Positions 1 to 8,468 of a stretch of DNA of 35,878 nt are shown here, one piece after another. The notes under the pieces are model-generated. The model was not told the origin of the DNA. It saw only the letters and a program-made list of their open reading frames with translations, and did no database searches. The stretch is taken from contig CALEJC010000093.1 in assembly GCA_937898205.1 (NCBI GenBank), positions 1 to 35,878 on the forward strand, written 5' to 3'. The DNA is from an uncultured Bacteroidales bacterium (GTDB lineage: Bacteria; Bacteroidota; Bacteroidia; Bacteroidales; UBA932). Positions within the stretch are counted from its first letter, which is position 1. The number at the start of each line of letters is the position of its first letter. Position numbers and translations under genes: made by a program.

Positions 1-657
1 CTGCATAAATGCCGACAGGTTCTGATTGACAGCAAGTACCACCATCACGATGAAGAATGCTACAGAAAGATACTGTGCAGGCTTCTTGGCTTTCTGCGCA
101 AACTTAGGGAAGTAATGCGAAACCAAAATACCCAGAACAAGAGGAATACCCAGCAAGATCACGATGGTCTTGAAAACCTCCATCAGTGGGATGCTCAGCT
201 CCGGCACTTCGGTAGCAAAACGGTGAGCCACACGCAGATAGAGATTACCCCAGAGAGAGAAGTTAAGAGGAGTCATAAACACTGCTGCACTGGTACTTAT
301 CGCAGTCAATGAAACAGACAGCTCAGCATTTCCTTTTGAGAGGGATGTTATAAAGTTTGAAATATTTCCACCCGGACAGGAAGCCACCAGAATCATGCCC
401 ATAGCCATCATTGGCGAGATCCAGTTGCGCATCAGCCAGCAAAGAAAGAAGGTAAGCATCGGCAGACATACCAACTGGCTGAAAACGCCCACTATGACTG
501 ATTTAGGCTTTTTAAATACATCTACAAAGGTTTTTGGCTTGATGCCCAGTGCCACACCAAACATAACCAGAGCAAGGACTATGTTGATGAGCTCCATTCC
601 GACTTCATTCATATTGACCTCGATGTGGTCAATGGCATTTGCAATTTCAGGTTTCAT
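1..657 (-). CDS. Bile acid:sodium symporter (BASS/SBF) family transporter, C-terminus outside window
   Basis: Reading leftward from an ATG at 657 the frame stays open to base 1, giving 219 residues of a protein whose C-terminus lies outside the window. The translation is strongly hydrophobic, with several membrane segments (residues about 20-40, 52-75, 80-100, 160-180, 195-212). It carries the SCPGGNISNF segment typical of BASS/SBF proteins, where Gly/Asn residues form part of the sodium-binding crossover. Family members are inner-membrane sodium-coupled carriers of organic anions; the substrate cannot be told from sequence. The gene is divergent from the GH43-like gene with 109 bp between them, which holds a likely promoter for this gene at 681-713. 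Confidence 0.88.
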   Translation of the reverse strand, partial: MKPEIANAIDHIEVNMNEVGMELINIVLALVMFGVALGIKPKTFVDVFKKPKSVIVGVFSQLVCLPMLTFFLCWLMRNWISPMMAMGMILVASCPGGNISNFITSLSKGNAELSVSLTAISTSAAVFMTPLNFSLWGNLYLRVAHRFATEVPELSIPLMEVFKTIVILLGIPLVLGILVSHYFPKFAQKAKKPAQYLSVAFFIVMVVLAVNQNLSAFMQ

Positions 658-680
658 TAGTACACCATTTTACTATTTTG

Positions 681-713
681 CAAATATAGGCAAAAGCAGC
701 AATTTTTACCAAG
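681..713 (-). promoter_or_regulatory. Candidate Bacteroidota-type promoter of the BASS gene
   Basis: On the minus strand TATATTTG (681-688) matches the -7 consensus TAnnTTTG exactly. A partial -33 box, CTTG, lies 21 nt upstream (710-713). The -7 box is 23 bp from the start codon. No comparable site was found for the divergent GH43-like gene. Confidence 0.4.
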
Positions 714-766
714 ATTTGACTATATTTACAGCAACTAACCGCACATTTAGACAAACAACACCCATT

Positions 767-1759
767 ATGAAACGTTTTCTGCTTTCAATTTTAGTCCTCT
801 CATGCTTTATGCCAAGCATAAACATGGATGCACAAAGAAGAGGTGGAAGGCCTTATGGCACTTACACCCTTGACCAAATCCGTTGGAGAGACAATTGTGT
901 TCTTGCCGACCCCGTATCAAAAGAATACATCATGATAGGTCCTGCCGGACGCTCAGTGATGAGCTACAAGAGCAAAGACCTGATCAACTGGGAAGGCCCT
1001 ACCATCATCTACACTACCCCGGAAGACGTGTGGGGAGACATCAAGATCAATAGCATCTGGGCTCCTGAGCTCCATTATTATAAGGGCAAGTATTATCTTT
1101 TCCAGACATTTGACACATCAGAACCACTCTCGGAGCAGTGGCGCAACTGGTACCACACAGGACGAGTGATGAGAGGTTCACAGATCCTCGTATCCGACTC
1201 TCCTTATGGCCCATACAAGACATTTGCACCTCACTCCACCATGCCTTCAGACATGATGACTATCGACGGAACTCTCTGGGTAGAAGACGGAGTGCCATAT
1301 ATGGTATATTGCCACGAATGGGTCCAGGTAACAGATGGCGCGATCGGATATGTAAAGCTCAAGGATGACCTTTCAGCAATTGACGGCGAAGTCAAGAACC
1401 TTTTCCGCGCTAGTTATGTAAACTCAACCTGGGGAAAACCGATTCCGCCTGACGGCAGCGGTTATGTCACCGACGGCCCATATCTCTACAAGGGCAAGAC
1501 CGGCAAGCTCTACATGATCTGGACAACCAACAACAGCTGCGGCATCGCCATCTCAGACTCAGGCAAGATTGCCGGACCTTGGAGACAGCAGGACACTGCC
1601 TTGCTCACAAATGCGGGTCATGGTATGATATTCAAGACATTTGAGGGCAAGATCATACTTTGTCTCCACACTCCATATTGGGGCGAGACATATCCAAAAC
1701 TCTTTGAGCTCGAAGACACAGGCGAGACCCTGCGCGTCGTGGGACCTTACGGCAAGTAA
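767..1759 (+). CDS. Exported glycoside hydrolase, family GH43-like
   Basis: 330 aa. The ATG at 767 is chosen because it opens a signal peptide (MKRFLLSILVLSCFMP, cleavage near DAQ at residues 21-23). The open frame runs further upstream but would then cross the divergent transporter gene. The mature protein shows five-bladed-propeller signatures: a candidate general-base Asp42 in RDNCVLADP, WAPEL at residues 98-102, an internal DGTLWVEDG and then VTDGPYLYKGKTGKLYMIW. In most GH43 enzymes the general acid is Glu in an EGP/EAP motif; here the position reads DGP. I recall this form in some Bacteroides GH43 proteins, so it need not mean loss of activity. Likely acts in the periplasm or on the surface on arabinose- or xylose-containing glycans. 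No SusC/D pair is nearby. It converges on the M23/LysM gene with 7 bp between stops. Confidence 0.8.
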   Translation: MKRFLLSILVLSCFMPSINMDAQRRGGRPYGTYTLDQIRWRDNCVLADPVSKEYIMIGPAGRSVMSYKSKDLINWEGPTIIYTTPEDVWGDIKINSIWAPELHYYKGKYYLFQTFDTSEPLSEQWRNWYHTGRVMRGSQILVSDSPYGPYKTFAPHSTMPSDMMTIDGTLWVEDGVPYMVYCHEWVQVTDGAIGYVKLKDDLSAIDGEVKNLFRASYVNSTWGKPIPPDGSGYVTDGPYLYKGKTGKLYMIWTTNNSCGIAISDSGKIAGPWRQQDTALLTNAGHGMIFKTFEGKIILCLHTPYWGETYPKLFELEDTGETLRVVGPYGK

Positions 1760-1766
1760 TTGACTA

Positions 1767-2771
1767 CTAATTAACTCTGATCTTCTGGCCTATGCGTATC
1801 TTATTGACGTTTAGGCCAGGATTTAGTTTTTTGATAGTACTCTGATTCTTGCCATACTTGGCAGCGATGCCGGAGATGGTTTCACCGGACCTGACAGTAT
1901 GCCATTTCTCTGCTGCTTTCTCCGCAGCAATGCGCATCTCCTCAGCAATAATCTGCTCGTCTGTCAGATAAACATCCTCTTCTTCCTGGATGGATTCCGG
2001 TATATATCGCGAAGAGGCATCAAGATAGCTGCGTCTCAGCACAAACACATTTTTGCGCAATTTACCCGCTTCAAAATCAATAATCCACTGCGGATCAAAA
2101 GCAAAGCCCTTATAGCGGACTTCAAAATGAAGATGCGGTCCTGAGGAGCGACCGGTCGAGCCGCCAAGACCGATAACATCACCAGCTCTAACCCAATCTC
2201 CCGGTTTTACATTTCTTTTAGAAAGATGTCCATAAAATGTCTCCAGGCCATTCTCGTGACGCACCACCACCATATTTCCGTAGCCACGCGAATACATTGA
2301 CACTCTTACCCTGCCATCAAAAGCACAAGCAACCGGAGTACCAACTTTCAACGGCAAGTCCACACCTTGGTGTCGACGTCCGTGGCGATAGCCAAACTTT
2401 GAATATACTTTGGTACTATATGGGCATGCAAACTTGCTCACTGAGTCAATCAAGCAGATTGAATTACGGTATCCAAGATCTTCTAGCTTCACATCTTTAT
2501 ATGGAGTGAGATTATTTTCCACCCAATTCTCCACAAACACGGAACTCTCTTCAACCTTCTTTATATTCTTGATATAGTACCAGGTGTTATCGTCTTTGAG
2601 CACTATCTGCAAGTTACTGTCATTGACATCGATAGTATCAACCGGAGCGCCTTCTCCCTGAAGGAACTGAGTTGAGATGCTGACATATTCCTCCGGTATA
2701 AAACTATGTGCCGGAGGTGGGATATCACGAGATAGCATTACCGCCAGTGGCAGTAAGATTAATAGGTTCAT
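1767..2771 (-). CDS. M23 family metallopeptidase with C-terminal LysM domain
   Basis: 334 aa. A short hydrophobic N-terminus (MNLLILLPLAVML) suggests export. The central peptidase domain has all expected M23 elements: HQGVDLP (first zinc ligands His and Asp), FYGHLS (catalytic His) and HLHFEVR (catalytic and zinc-binding His). The last 45 residues form one LysM peptidoglycan-binding domain (WHTVRSGETISGIAAKYGKN...LNPGLNVNKIRIGQKIRVN). The expected role is an endopeptidase that opens peptide crosslinks of peptidoglycan. It is the last gene of the ruvX-def-phosphohexomutase operon, 13 bp after the mutase. The partner M23 protein at 5151-6008 lacks one of these catalytic residues, so this may be the active member of the pair. 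Confidence 0.88.
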   Translation of the reverse strand: MNLLILLPLAVMLSRDIPPPAHSFIPEEYVSISTQFLQGEGAPVDTIDVNDSNLQIVLKDDNTWYYIKNIKKVEESSVFVENWVENNLTPYKDVKLEDLGYRNSICLIDSVSKFACPYSTKVYSKFGYRHGRRHQGVDLPLKVGTPVACAFDGRVRVSMYSRGYGNMVVVRHENGLETFYGHLSKRNVKPGDWVRAGDVIGLGGSTGRSSGPHLHFEVRYKGFAFDPQWIIDFEAGKLRKNVFVLRRSYLDASSRYIPESIQEEEDVYLTDEQIIAEEMRIAAEKAAEKWHTVRSGETISGIAAKYGKNQSTIKKLNPGLNVNKIRIGQKIRVN

Positions 2772-2784
2772 AGGTTTCTGATTT

Positions 2785-4149
2785 TTACTGTCTTATGGCA
2801 GCAAATTTTGTTTCAAATAGTTGTTGTGTCTGGGCGATTTTTTCTTTGAGCACTTCCTCGCTTCGGGCCTCGCAGATAAAACGGAGATATGGTTCTGTGT
2901 TTGAAGGACGGATATTAAACCACCAGTCTTCAAACTCAACTCTATAGCCGTCAAAATCCATCACTTTCAGAGGCTTCTCCTGAGCGGTAAAATGCTCGCA
3001 CAAAGCCTTCATAGCCCCTTGCTTATCCTCAAGACGGAAATTGATTTCGCCCGAATTGCGATACTTGACGATAGATGCGATCTCCTCACTGAAGCTGCGC
3101 CCCTGCCTTTTCAGTGCCGAAACGATATTCAGCACGATGAGCGAAGCCATGAGTGCGCTATCCGAATAGAAAAAATCCTTGAAATAGTAGTGGCCGGCAA
3201 GCTCACCGCCCCAAAGGCCATCAATCTCGCGAAGCTTAGGAGCAGCAAATGCGCGACCGACGCGCCATGTGTGCACATCAGCATCGTAGGCAGAAAGGTA
3301 TTCGGCAACAGCCTTTGATGACCGGATCTCCTGAAGCACCTTTGGTGATTTTGCACCCTTCTCATCACAGAAGTAACGGGCCATCATGGCGATGATGAGG
3401 TCAGGAGCCACAAACTGCGCCTTCTCATCCACAAACATCACTCTGTCGGCATCACCGTCATAGATCACGCCCACGTCTGCTCCCTTCTCCAGGACAAGCG
3501 CCTTGAGCGGCTCCACATTTTTTGGCACCAGAGGGTTAGGCTCGTGATTTGGAAATCTGCCATCAAGAGTATCAAAGATATAGCTTGGAGCGTCTCCGTA
3601 GACATCCTTTGCAAAAAGGCAAGCCATACCGTTGGACAGATCAAAGGCGATATTCAGGTTGCTCAAATCAGACTTATATTTGGACATATATTGGATATAG
3701 TCCTTGTAGATGTCTTTCCGGTAGACCTCTCCTTTGTTCTGAGCAGGCACTACTTCCTTACCTTCATCAATCCATTGCTTGATAGTACCCAGGCCTGTAT
3801 CGTAGCCCACAGGAAGAGCGTTTTCCCTGCTCACCTTCAGGCCGTTATATTCTGCAGGATTGTGACTTGCAGTAATCTGCACTGATGCAGGGAAGCCATA
3901 ATATGCTGTAGAGAAGTAAACCATCGGGGTGCTGCTCAAGCCCAGGTCATAGACATCAGCACCGGCATCTGTTATACCTTGGATCAGGCTATCATGGATC
4001 TCGTCAGACGAGACTCTGCAGTCTCTGCCGACAAGCACCTTATCTGCAGACAGAAGCTGCGGCAGGAAATAACCGATCTTATATACTGTCTCTCTATCAA
4101 AATCGACACCCCAGATACCTCTGATGTCGTAGGCGTGAAAGGCTCCCAT
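2785..4149 (-). CDS. Phosphomannomutase/phosphoglucomutase (alpha-D-phosphohexomutase family)
   Basis: 454 aa, normal length for the family. All four active-site signatures are present: the phosphoserine loop TASHNP with Ser95, the magnesium loop DGDADR at 231-236, the sugar-specificity loop GGELAGH at 314-320, and the phosphate-binding RPSNTEP at 414-420. The GEXAGH-type specificity loop fits a phosphomannomutase/phosphoglucomutase interconverting hexose 1- and 6-phosphates for polysaccharide and GDP-mannose synthesis; which sugar dominates cannot be decided here. Cytosolic. Starts 5 bp after the def stop, so it is probably co-transcribed and translationally linked. Confidence 0.93.
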   Translation of the reverse strand: MGAFHAYDIRGIWGVDFDRETVYKIGYFLPQLLSADKVLVGRDCRVSSDEIHDSLIQGITDAGADVYDLGLSSTPMVYFSTAYYGFPASVQITASHNPAEYNGLKVSRENALPVGYDTGLGTIKQWIDEGKEVVPAQNKGEVYRKDIYKDYIQYMSKYKSDLSNLNIAFDLSNGMACLFAKDVYGDAPSYIFDTLDGRFPNHEPNPLVPKNVEPLKALVLEKGADVGVIYDGDADRVMFVDEKAQFVAPDLIIAMMARYFCDEKGAKSPKVLQEIRSSKAVAEYLSAYDADVHTWRVGRAFAAPKLREIDGLWGGELAGHYYFKDFFYSDSALMASLIVLNIVSALKRQGRSFSEEIASIVKYRNSGEINFRLEDKQGAMKALCEHFTAQEKPLKVMDFDGYRVEFEDWWFNIRPSNTEPYLRFICEARSEEVLKEKIAQTQQLFETKFAAIRQ

Positions 4150-4154
4150 ATAGA

Positions 4155-4709
4155 CTATTTAAGTTTTGACTTATATGATGTTCTGATCTTACCGGCAGCA
4201 ATCCCCTGCAATTTGCGAGCCACCATCTTGCGACGGATAGGAGCGACAAGGTCGGTAAACAGCACGCCTTCAAGATGAGACAGCTCATGCTGCACCATCC
4301 TGGCAGCAAATCTCTCAAACACTTCGCTTTGCTTCTCGAGATTTTCATCATAATATTCTACCCTAAGGCTGTCGGGACGACGCACATCGGCATAGATGCC
4401 GGGCACGCTGAGGCAGCCTTCGTTGTATTCGCACATGATATTGCTCTCGGAAACGATGACAGGATTGATCATTGTCCTCTTAAATCCCTTGAGGTAGTCA
4501 TATACGTCAGACATGACATCTCCGTCAACGACCACTACTCTAAGGCTCTCACCAATCTGCGGAGCAGCAAGGCCGCAACCTTCCGAGCTGGCCAGAGTCT
4601 CCCAAAGATCAGCCACAAGGGTCTTGATTTCTTCGGTCTTAGTAATATCCACCGGAACAGCCTTCTTTCTGAGGACTTCCGATCCGTATAAGTAAATTGG
4701 TCTAATCAT
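4155..4709 (-). CDS. def: Peptide deformylase
   Basis: 184 aa. Removes the formyl group from the N-terminal methionine of new proteins. The three family motifs are in order: GCGLAAPQIG (44-53), EGCLS (97-101, metal ligand Cys99) and QHELSH (metal ligands His141 and His145, catalytic Glu142). The third motif usually reads HExDH; here the Asp is Ser, a mild deviation that leaves the ligands intact. The C-terminus (KIRTSYKSKLK) is basic. Lies between ruvX and the phosphohexomutase with 5 bp on either side. Confidence 0.95.
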   Translation of the reverse strand: MIRPIYLYGSEVLRKKAVPVDITKTEEIKTLVADLWETLASSEGCGLAAPQIGESLRVVVVDGDVMSDVYDYLKGFKRTMINPVIVSESNIMCEYNEGCLSVPGIYADVRRPDSLRVEYYDENLEKQSEVFERFAARMVQHELSHLEGVLFTDLVAPIRRKMVARKLQGIAAGKIRTSYKSKLK

Positions 4710-4714
4710 CTCTA

Positions 4715-5131
4715 TTACTTCTTCTTATCCATATAGCTCTGCAAGATTATCGCTGCGCTGATCTTGTCTACAGAATTTTTGTCCCTCCTGTCGCTTTTCT
4801 TCATCCCGCCATCAATCATCGCCCTGTGAGCGAGCACCGAGGTAAACCTCTCGTCTTCGAGCACGATGGGCACATCCGGAAATGCCTTGGCAAGTTTTTT
4901 CAGGAAGACATCCACATCTGCTGCAGCCTGAGCAGGAGCGCCATTGAGATTGAGCGGATACCCCACAACAAATCGTTCAATGGTCTCTGAAAGAGCATAT
5001 TTTTGGAGATATTCTATTATCTTTGCAGAAGGAACAGTTTCCATTGGAGACGCAAAAATCCCGAGAGGATCGCTCACAGCGACCCCTACTCTGGCGCGAC
5101 CATAATCTATGCCGATGGTTCTGTTCATCAT
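4715..5131 (-). CDS. ruvX: Holliday junction resolvase-like RuvX (YqgF) nuclease
   Basis: 138 aa, the usual size. The N-terminus has the RNase H-like strand with an acidic residue, GIDYGRARVGVAVSDPLG. The family segments VVGYPLNLNG and EDERFTS follow, then RRDKNSVDKISAAIILQSYM. RuvX/YqgF proteins act in pre-16S rRNA 5'-end maturation and have been proposed as resolvases. Two ATG codons are adjacent (MM), so the start is uncertain by one codon. First gene of the operon ruvX-def-mutase-M23; its predicted promoter lies mostly inside the divergent neighbour's coding start. Confidence 0.93.
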   Translation of the reverse strand: MMNRTIGIDYGRARVGVAVSDPLGIFASPMETVPSAKIIEYLQKYALSETIERFVVGYPLNLNGAPAQAAADVDVFLKKLAKAFPDVPIVLEDERFTSVLAHRAMIDGGMKKSDRRDKNSVDKISAAIILQSYMDKKK

Positions 5132-5132
5132 G

Positions 5133-5163
5133 CGAAATTAGTTAAAAAGTATGGGACGACAAA
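5133..5163 (-). promoter_or_regulatory. Candidate ruvX operon promoter overlapping the divergent gene
   Basis: On the minus strand TTTG (5160-5163), exactly 19 nt, then TAATTTCG (5133-5140), one base off TAnnTTTG. The -7 box ends one base before the ruvX ATG, so a transcript from it would have almost no leader. The -33 box lies inside codons 4-5 of the plus-strand M23 gene. Confidence 0.45.
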
Positions 5164-6008
5164 ATCCAAGCGACAAAAACCGTGTTTACAGACTATCTCT
5201 GGTAGACAACAATACCCATAAGCAGATCAAGGCCATCCGCTTCACAAAAGCGAGATTTATTCAGGGCTGTGTAGTCGCCGGTGTCAGCATCATTCTGCTG
5301 CTCTATTGTCTCATCGCGTTTACTCCTATCCGCAAGACGATTCCGGGATATCCCGACGCCTATTCCAAGAAATTGTCTCTCAACAACGCCATGAAGATTG
5401 ACTCACTCGAAAACATGCTCAATCGATGGCATCTCTATGCCCTCGGCATGCAAGAAGTGCTCTCAGGGCGAAGCGAACTGACTCAGGAAGAGCTTGTGCA
5501 GAGCGGTGGCGCGGCCAATTTCCTGTCAGACAAAGGCAGAGAGCAGCTTGCCGAGCAAGACCAGCTTCTTAGAGAAAGCATCCAAAAGGCCCAGCAGTTT
5601 ACCATCAGCCCGAGCAACGCCAACCGTTCCCTTCCGATTGAGGGCAAGCACTTCTTTACTCCGGTCAAGGGCGTCATCTCAAATCCATGGGACGGAGTAG
5701 AACATCCTGGAGTAGACATCGCAACTACAAGTGGAAGCATCGTGAGTTCAGTCCTTGACGGCATGGTGATCTTTTCCGGATGGGACGAGGACTTCGGACA
5801 CATTTTGATTGTTCAACACGACGACAATATTATCAGCATCTACAAGAAAAATCAGAGAGCTCTCGTCAAGGTGGGAGACGAAATCAAGGCAGGCACTCCT
5901 ATCGCGATTGTCGGCACGGCTCCAAACAGCCCAAATGAAGAGCACCTGCACTTTGAGCTATGGCTCTCGGGAGCAAATCTTGACCCAACCAAATACATAA
6001 GTTTTTAA
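5151..6008 (+). CDS. Membrane-anchored M23-fold protein with a degenerate active site
   Basis: 285 aa. A basic cytosolic stretch of about 35 residues is followed by one membrane segment (VVAGVSIILLLYCLIAF, about 41-57), a putative coiled-coil linker, and a C-terminal M23 domain. Zinc-site motifs HPGVDIA and HLHFELW are present. The catalytic His normally found in the Y-x-H segment between them is missing: the sequence reads SIYKKNQ, where related Bacteroidota proteins usually have YKHN. This suggests a non-hydrolytic regulator or scaffold in the manner of EnvC/NlpD-type degenerate M23 proteins, although residual activity cannot be excluded. First gene of a plus-strand operon; dxr starts 2 bp after its stop. 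Confidence 0.85.
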   Translation: MGRQNPSDKNRVYRLSLVDNNTHKQIKAIRFTKARFIQGCVVAGVSIILLLYCLIAFTPIRKTIPGYPDAYSKKLSLNNAMKIDSLENMLNRWHLYALGMQEVLSGRSELTQEELVQSGGAANFLSDKGREQLAEQDQLLRESIQKAQQFTISPSNANRSLPIEGKHFFTPVKGVISNPWDGVEHPGVDIATTSGSIVSSVLDGMVIFSGWDEDFGHILIVQHDDNIISIYKKNQRALVKVGDEIKAGTPIAIVGTAPNSPNEEHLHFELWLSGANLDPTKYISF

Positions 6009-6010
6009 TC

Positions 6011-7168
6011 GTGACCAAAAGAAAGATTGCAATACTCGGTTCTACCGGATCCATCGGCACTCAGACACTTGACGTAGTGCGCCAGCACCGCGACTTGTTT
6101 GAGGTGAGCCTCATCTCAGCTCGCTCAAGCGCAGACCTGCTCATCAAGCAGGCTCTTGAGTTTGATGTGGAAAACGTCGTCATCTGCGACGAGGGAAGAT
6201 ATAAATATGTCGCTGACGCCCTTAAGGACAAAGACGTAAAAGTCTGGGCAGGCGTGGATAGCATCTGTGAGCTGGTCAAACTCGACTGCGTGGATATTGT
6301 TGTCGGCGCAATGGTGGGATTCAGCGGCCTCAGGCCGACTCTTGCCGCACTGGAAGCCGGCAAGATTGTGGCATTGGCCAACAAAGAGACGCTTGTTGCC
6401 GCTGGCGCTATCGTTACCCGCACGATGCGCGAGCACGGCGGAGTCATCCTTCCCGTGGACTCGGAACATTCGGCAATCTTCCAATGTCTCCTCGCCGCGC
6501 AAGGCAATGAAGTCGAGAAGATTCACCTGACCGCCTCGGGCGGACCTTTCCGCACATGGGAGAGGTCCCGCATCGCCACCGCCACCGCTGCGGATGCACT
6601 CAAGCACCCTAACTGGGACATGGGCTGGAAGGTCACAATCGACTCGGCGACCATGATGAACAAAGGATTTGAAGTCATCGAAGCGAAGTGGCTGTTTGAT
6701 ATCGAGCCGGAGCGCATCAATGTCGTGGTGCACCCCGAGTCGATGATACACTCGATGGTGGAGTTTGTCGATGGAGCAATCATCGCACAGCTGGGATGCC
6801 CGGACATGCGCGAGCCGATCGGGTTTGCCCTTAGCTTCCCTAAACGCTTGACTGTCGGCAACAAACGCATCGATTTTGCCGCGCTGGGCAAGATGACCTT
6901 TGAGGAAGCGGACATCACTCGCTTCCCTTGCCTGGAGCTTGCCTACGAGTCGATCCGCCGGGGCGGAAACGCGCCTTGTGCGCTCAATGCCGCCAATGAA
7001 GTTGCAGTAGCAGCCTACCACAAGGGGCTGATCTCATTTTACGACATCGCAAAGATTAACGAAAGATGCTTGACCACTGGCTTGAATTTTGTTGAGCAGC
7101 CAACTCTTGAAGATATTTTCCAAACAAACAAAGAAATTGCTGCTATAGCTGATGGTTATATTAATTAA
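6011..7168 (+). CDS. dxr: 1-deoxy-D-xylulose-5-phosphate reductoisomerase
   Basis: 385 aa, normal length. Converts DXP to 2-C-methyl-D-erythritol 4-phosphate with NADPH in the MEP isoprenoid pathway. Motifs: NADPH-binding ILGSTGSIGTQTLDV at the N-terminus, NKETLVAAG, the metal-binding VDSEHSAIFQ, the SGGPF loop, KVTIDSATMMNKGFEVIEA, and the catalytic flap region HPESMIHSMVEF. The start is GTG at 6011, 2 bp after the preceding stop; no better in-frame ATG precedes the dinucleotide-binding motif. Its 3' end overlaps the rseP start by 17 bp, implying coupled translation. Confidence 0.97.
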   Translation: MTKRKIAILGSTGSIGTQTLDVVRQHRDLFEVSLISARSSADLLIKQALEFDVENVVICDEGRYKYVADALKDKDVKVWAGVDSICELVKLDCVDIVVGAMVGFSGLRPTLAALEAGKIVALANKETLVAAGAIVTRTMREHGGVILPVDSEHSAIFQCLLAAQGNEVEKIHLTASGGPFRTWERSRIATATAADALKHPNWDMGWKVTIDSATMMNKGFEVIEAKWLFDIEPERINVVVHPESMIHSMVEFVDGAIIAQLGCPDMREPIGFALSFPKRLTVGNKRIDFAALGKMTFEEADITRFPCLELAYESIRRGGNAPCALNAANEVAVAAYHKGLISFYDIAKINERCLTTGLNFVEQPTLEDIFQTNKEIAAIADGYIN

Positions 7169-8456
7169 GATTTTTCAGGTAATCCTTGCCCTCTCCACAC
7201 TCATCATAGTCCACGAATTCGGACATTTCCTTTGGGCAAAGATTTTTAAAATAAGAGTTGAGAAGTTCTACCTGTTTTTTGATGTCGGCGGCAAGGCAAT
7301 TGCCCGCTGGAAATGGGGAGAGACAGAGTTTGGCATAGGTTGGCTGCCGTTTGGCGGATACTGCAAGGTCTCCGGGATGGTCGACGAGTCAATGGATATC
7401 AAGAGCCTTGGAGAAGCCCCAAAAGAATGGGAATTCCGCAGCAAACCGGCGTGGCAGAGGCTTTTTGTGATGGCCGGTGGTGTCGTAAACAATTTCATTT
7501 TTGCGATTCTGCTCTACATCTCGATCATGGCCATCTGGGGACAGAGATATATTTCCAATCAGGATAGCCGGATTTATGTCAACGAGCTTGCCCACGAGAT
7601 GGGTTTCAGGACAGGAGATCAGATCTTGAGTTTTGACGACTATAATCCCGAGAATTTTGCAATGCTGCAGGCCGACCTGGCCAGAAGAGATGTACACAGG
7701 GCCAAAGTTTTGCGAGACGGCGACACCCTGGAGCTCTATATAGACCAGTCTATGATCGGAGAGGTCCTGCAATCGTCACTAATGTTTGATCTGGCAGTAC
7801 CTTTTGTGATTGATTCAGTCGCACAAGGAGGCCCCAACAAGGATTCCGAGCTGACAAGAGGCGACAAGGTAATCGCCATCAACCAGCCGGTAGAGTGGTT
7901 GCAAGATTCCAGAAAGGTTCTTGAGACACTCAAAAACCAGGAAGTTCTGGCTCAGGTGGTCAGAGACGCCGACACACTTGCCATCCCGGTCAAGGTGGAC
8001 AGCGCAGGCTTGATGGGAGTTTACATGGCTCCCCTGACAAATATCAAGTCCAAGGACTACTCACTGATTGAAGCAATCCCAGCAGGTCTGAAATTGACAG
8101 GAGAAAACATCTCCGGCTACCTCAAAGATCTCAAATTGCTGGTTACCCCGTCGTCCGGAGCCTACAAATCAGTGGGCAGTTTTATTGCCATCGGAGAAGC
8201 TTTTCCAGATACATGGAATTGGTATCAGTTTATCAACCTCCTTGCATTGCTCTCAATCATGCTTGGTGTGATCAATCTGGTTCCGATCCCGGGCTTGGAC
8301 GGAGGACACATTTTGTTTACTTTATATGAAATGATCACCGGCCGCAAGCCAAGCGATAAGTTCTTGATTGTGACGCAGTTGATCGGCATGGCTTTGATTT
8401 TTGCACTGATGTTTCTTGCCATAGGAAACGATATTACAAGAGTTATTCATTTCTAA
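7152..8456 (+). CDS. rseP: RIP site-2 metalloprotease RseP-like
   Basis: 434 aa inner-membrane zinc protease. The first membrane segment carries HEFGH (21-25) and the last catalytic segment has NLVPIPGLDGGH (metal-ligand Asp near 383). Between them is a periplasmic region of PDZ type (for example around GDQILSFDD and RGDKVIAIN). Family members cut membrane-embedded substrates such as anti-sigma factors after a first cleavage; the substrate here is unknown. The segment KIRVEKFYLFFDVGGK and the loop ETEFGIGWLPFGGYCKVSGMVDESMD are typical of Bacteroidota RseP. ATG at 7152 overlaps dxr out of frame; dxr-rseP adjacency is common. Confidence 0.95.
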   Translation: MVILIKIFQVILALSTLIIVHEFGHFLWAKIFKIRVEKFYLFFDVGGKAIARWKWGETEFGIGWLPFGGYCKVSGMVDESMDIKSLGEAPKEWEFRSKPAWQRLFVMAGGVVNNFIFAILLYISIMAIWGQRYISNQDSRIYVNELAHEMGFRTGDQILSFDDYNPENFAMLQADLARRDVHRAKVLRDGDTLELYIDQSMIGEVLQSSLMFDLAVPFVIDSVAQGGPNKDSELTRGDKVIAINQPVEWLQDSRKVLETLKNQEVLAQVVRDADTLAIPVKVDSAGLMGVYMAPLTNIKSKDYSLIEAIPAGLKLTGENISGYLKDLKLLVTPSSGAYKSVGSFIAIGEAFPDTWNWYQFINLLALLSIMLGVINLVPIPGLDGGHILFTLYEMITGRKPSDKFLIVTQLIGMALIFALMFLAIGNDITRVIHF

Positions 8457-8468
8457 AAGCACAATTAT

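Noticed and set aside
395..766. Upstream extension of the GH43-like frame
   Set aside because: It runs antisense through the BASS transporter start; the ATG at 767 begins a signal peptide.
6125..7021. 298-codon frame antisense to dxr
   Set aside because: Lies fully inside a well-supported gene and has no recognisable protein features.
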